Source of the DNA: Pseudomonas sp. Teo4 | GTDB taxonomy: Bacteria > Pseudomonadota > Gammaproteobacteria > Pseudomonadales > Pseudomonadaceae | NCBI RefSeq assembly: GCF_034387475.1 | Contig: NZ_JAXCIL010000001.1 | Location: forward strand, 1,054,001-1,118,000 | Direction of reading: 5' to 3' | Length of the DNA stretch: 64,000 nucleotides | Shown here: positions 63,368-64,000 of the stretch, in pieces | Layout of the letters: the number at the start of each line of letters is the position of its first letter | How positions within the stretch are numbered: position 1 is the first letter of the stretch | Position numbers and translations under genes: made by a program | Notes under the pieces: model-generated | The model's input: the letters and a program-made list of their open reading frames with translations, nothing else | Told to the model about the DNA's origin: nothing | Database searches by the model: none

Positions 63368-64000
63368 CTATTTGCTGGACGCGGGGTTGATCTGCTTGCC
63401 CCGCTGTCCCGCTACTTCCTGCGCCTGACCATCCCGCTGCTTGCCCTGGCGTGCCAGGCCCTCCAACTGCGGAATCAGCATCCCCTCCGGCAAATGCCGC
63501 CAGAACCGCCCCGGCATGTGCATGCGCAAGGCATCGGGGTTCAGCCGCGCAGGGTTGAAGGTGTGACGGTAATAGGTGCGCCACAGTTCGGCGTCCGGGT
63601 CATCGGCGTTGCGCGCCCACTGCTGCCAGTCCGGTGGGCAACGGCGTTGGTAGTCGAAGTGCTGGCCGTCGAAACGAATGCCATCCTGGGGCGTTGCGAT
63701 CAGCCAGCGTTGGCGACCCAGGCGGTCGGCGAAGTGCGCACTGGCAGTTTCAAGAATATCGTGTGCCGGCTCATGGTAAGCCACCAGGTCCAGTTGCAAC
63801 TGCGCGGCCAGCGTTTCGGGCAACGGCACGAAACGCACGAAGGCATGCAGGTGATGCGCTTCACGACTGACTTGCTTGATCCGACGGTGCAATTCGCTGC
63901 CCAGACGGTCGCCCGCAAGCATGGCAGTGCGGTCGCCGTGGGCCACGCGCCAGAGCACTTCGTAGAGCAGATTCCAGCGTTGCTCGCCGCGGTAGCGAGC
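63368..64000 (-). CDS. DUF4130/TIGR03915-type putative DNA repair protein (cut by window end)
   Basis: The frame stays open to the right edge, so the gene starts outside the window; about 210 residues are visible. Features are RIKQVSREAHHLHAFVRFVPL and ETASAHFADRLGRQRWLIATP of the DUF4130 domain, then a variable C-terminal tail. Family members are paired with a radical-SAM protein and proposed to act in DNA repair (uracil-glycosylase related). The partner, if present, would lie to the right. Confidence 0.75.
   Translation of the reverse strand, partial: ARYRGEQRWNLLYEVLWRVAHGDRTAMLAGDRLGSELHRRIKQVSREAHHLHAFVRFVPLPETLAAQLQLDLVAYHEPAHDILETASAHFADRLGRQRWLIATPQDGIRFDGQHFDYQRRCPPDWQQWARNADDPDAELWRTYYRHTFNPARLNPDALRMHMPGRFWRHLPEGMLIPQLEGLARQGKQRDGQAQEVAGQRGKQINPASSK

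Overview
The window looks like chromosomal DNA of a Pseudomonas putida-group bacterium. The basis is high-GC coding sequence, Pseudomonas-type REP palindromes (forms with GCCGGCTTGCCGGCGATG and GCGGGTTTACCCGCGAAG), OprD-family porins, an ISPpu9-like IS110 element and a large set of catabolic and transport genes. No rRNA or tRNA gene was seen. Both window edges cut genes: a LysR regulator at the left and a DUF4130-type gene at the right.

Layout. 1-3 kb: a GbcA-like Rieske oxygenase between two related LysR regulators. 3.3-7.9 kb: a 1530-residue LRR/NEL effector-like protein. 8.1-16.8 kb: the most interesting region. It holds an HvfABC/bufferin-type RiPP operon (a secreted precursor with six EGKCG motifs fused to an EF-hand pair, an MNIO/DUF692 enzyme and a DUF2063 partner), a JmjC/SCP2 protein, a DoxX protein with a haem-type ferric-reductase-like membrane protein, an OmpR-type two-component system, and a DUF2790 plus thioredoxin operon. 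Three promoters in this region share paired repeats (TGTATC-N4-TGTATC, and GACACA-N5-GATACC or a half-site permutation of it), which suggests one metal or redox regulon run by the local two-component system.

16.9-20.7 kb: a probable quinate/shikimate uptake and oxidation cluster (AroE-like dehydrogenase, AroQ, MHS transporter, with a nearby GntR regulator). 21-23.9 kb: a polar amino-acid ABC transporter with two GntR-type palindromes in front of it. 23.9-29.7 kb: a TonB receptor with DUF2946, an orphan ParA, a diguanylate cyclase and a lipoprotein. 29.8-33.4 kb: an unusual palindromic locus. Two inverted copies of a roughly 300-bp module face each other across a T-rich centre, each with its own microsatellite at the outer edge. 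The left copy is interrupted by an IS481 and an IS110/IS1111 element, and an 18-bp direct repeat flanks the whole.

33.5-42.8 kb: a GNAT protein, a small orphan protein, an OprD porin, a cobalamin-riboswitch-controlled BtuFCD-like ABC operon, a DUF1624 membrane protein divergent from hemB with a Zur-like box between them, a DUF1275 protein and riboflavin synthase. 43-49.3 kb: a complete 3-hydroxybenzoate/gentisate operon with divergent LysR. 49.4-59.5 kb: a complete mhp (3-(3-hydroxyphenyl)propionate) meta-cleavage operon with divergent MhpR, transporter and porin. 59.6-63.4 kb: a LysR regulator divergent from pxpABC (5-oxoprolinase).

The two aromatic operons work in series on meta-hydroxylated lignin-derived acids. 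One ends in pyruvate and fumarate; the other in succinate, pyruvate and acetyl-CoA. A 277-bp palindromic MITE-like element occurs twice (12.2 and 42.8 kb).
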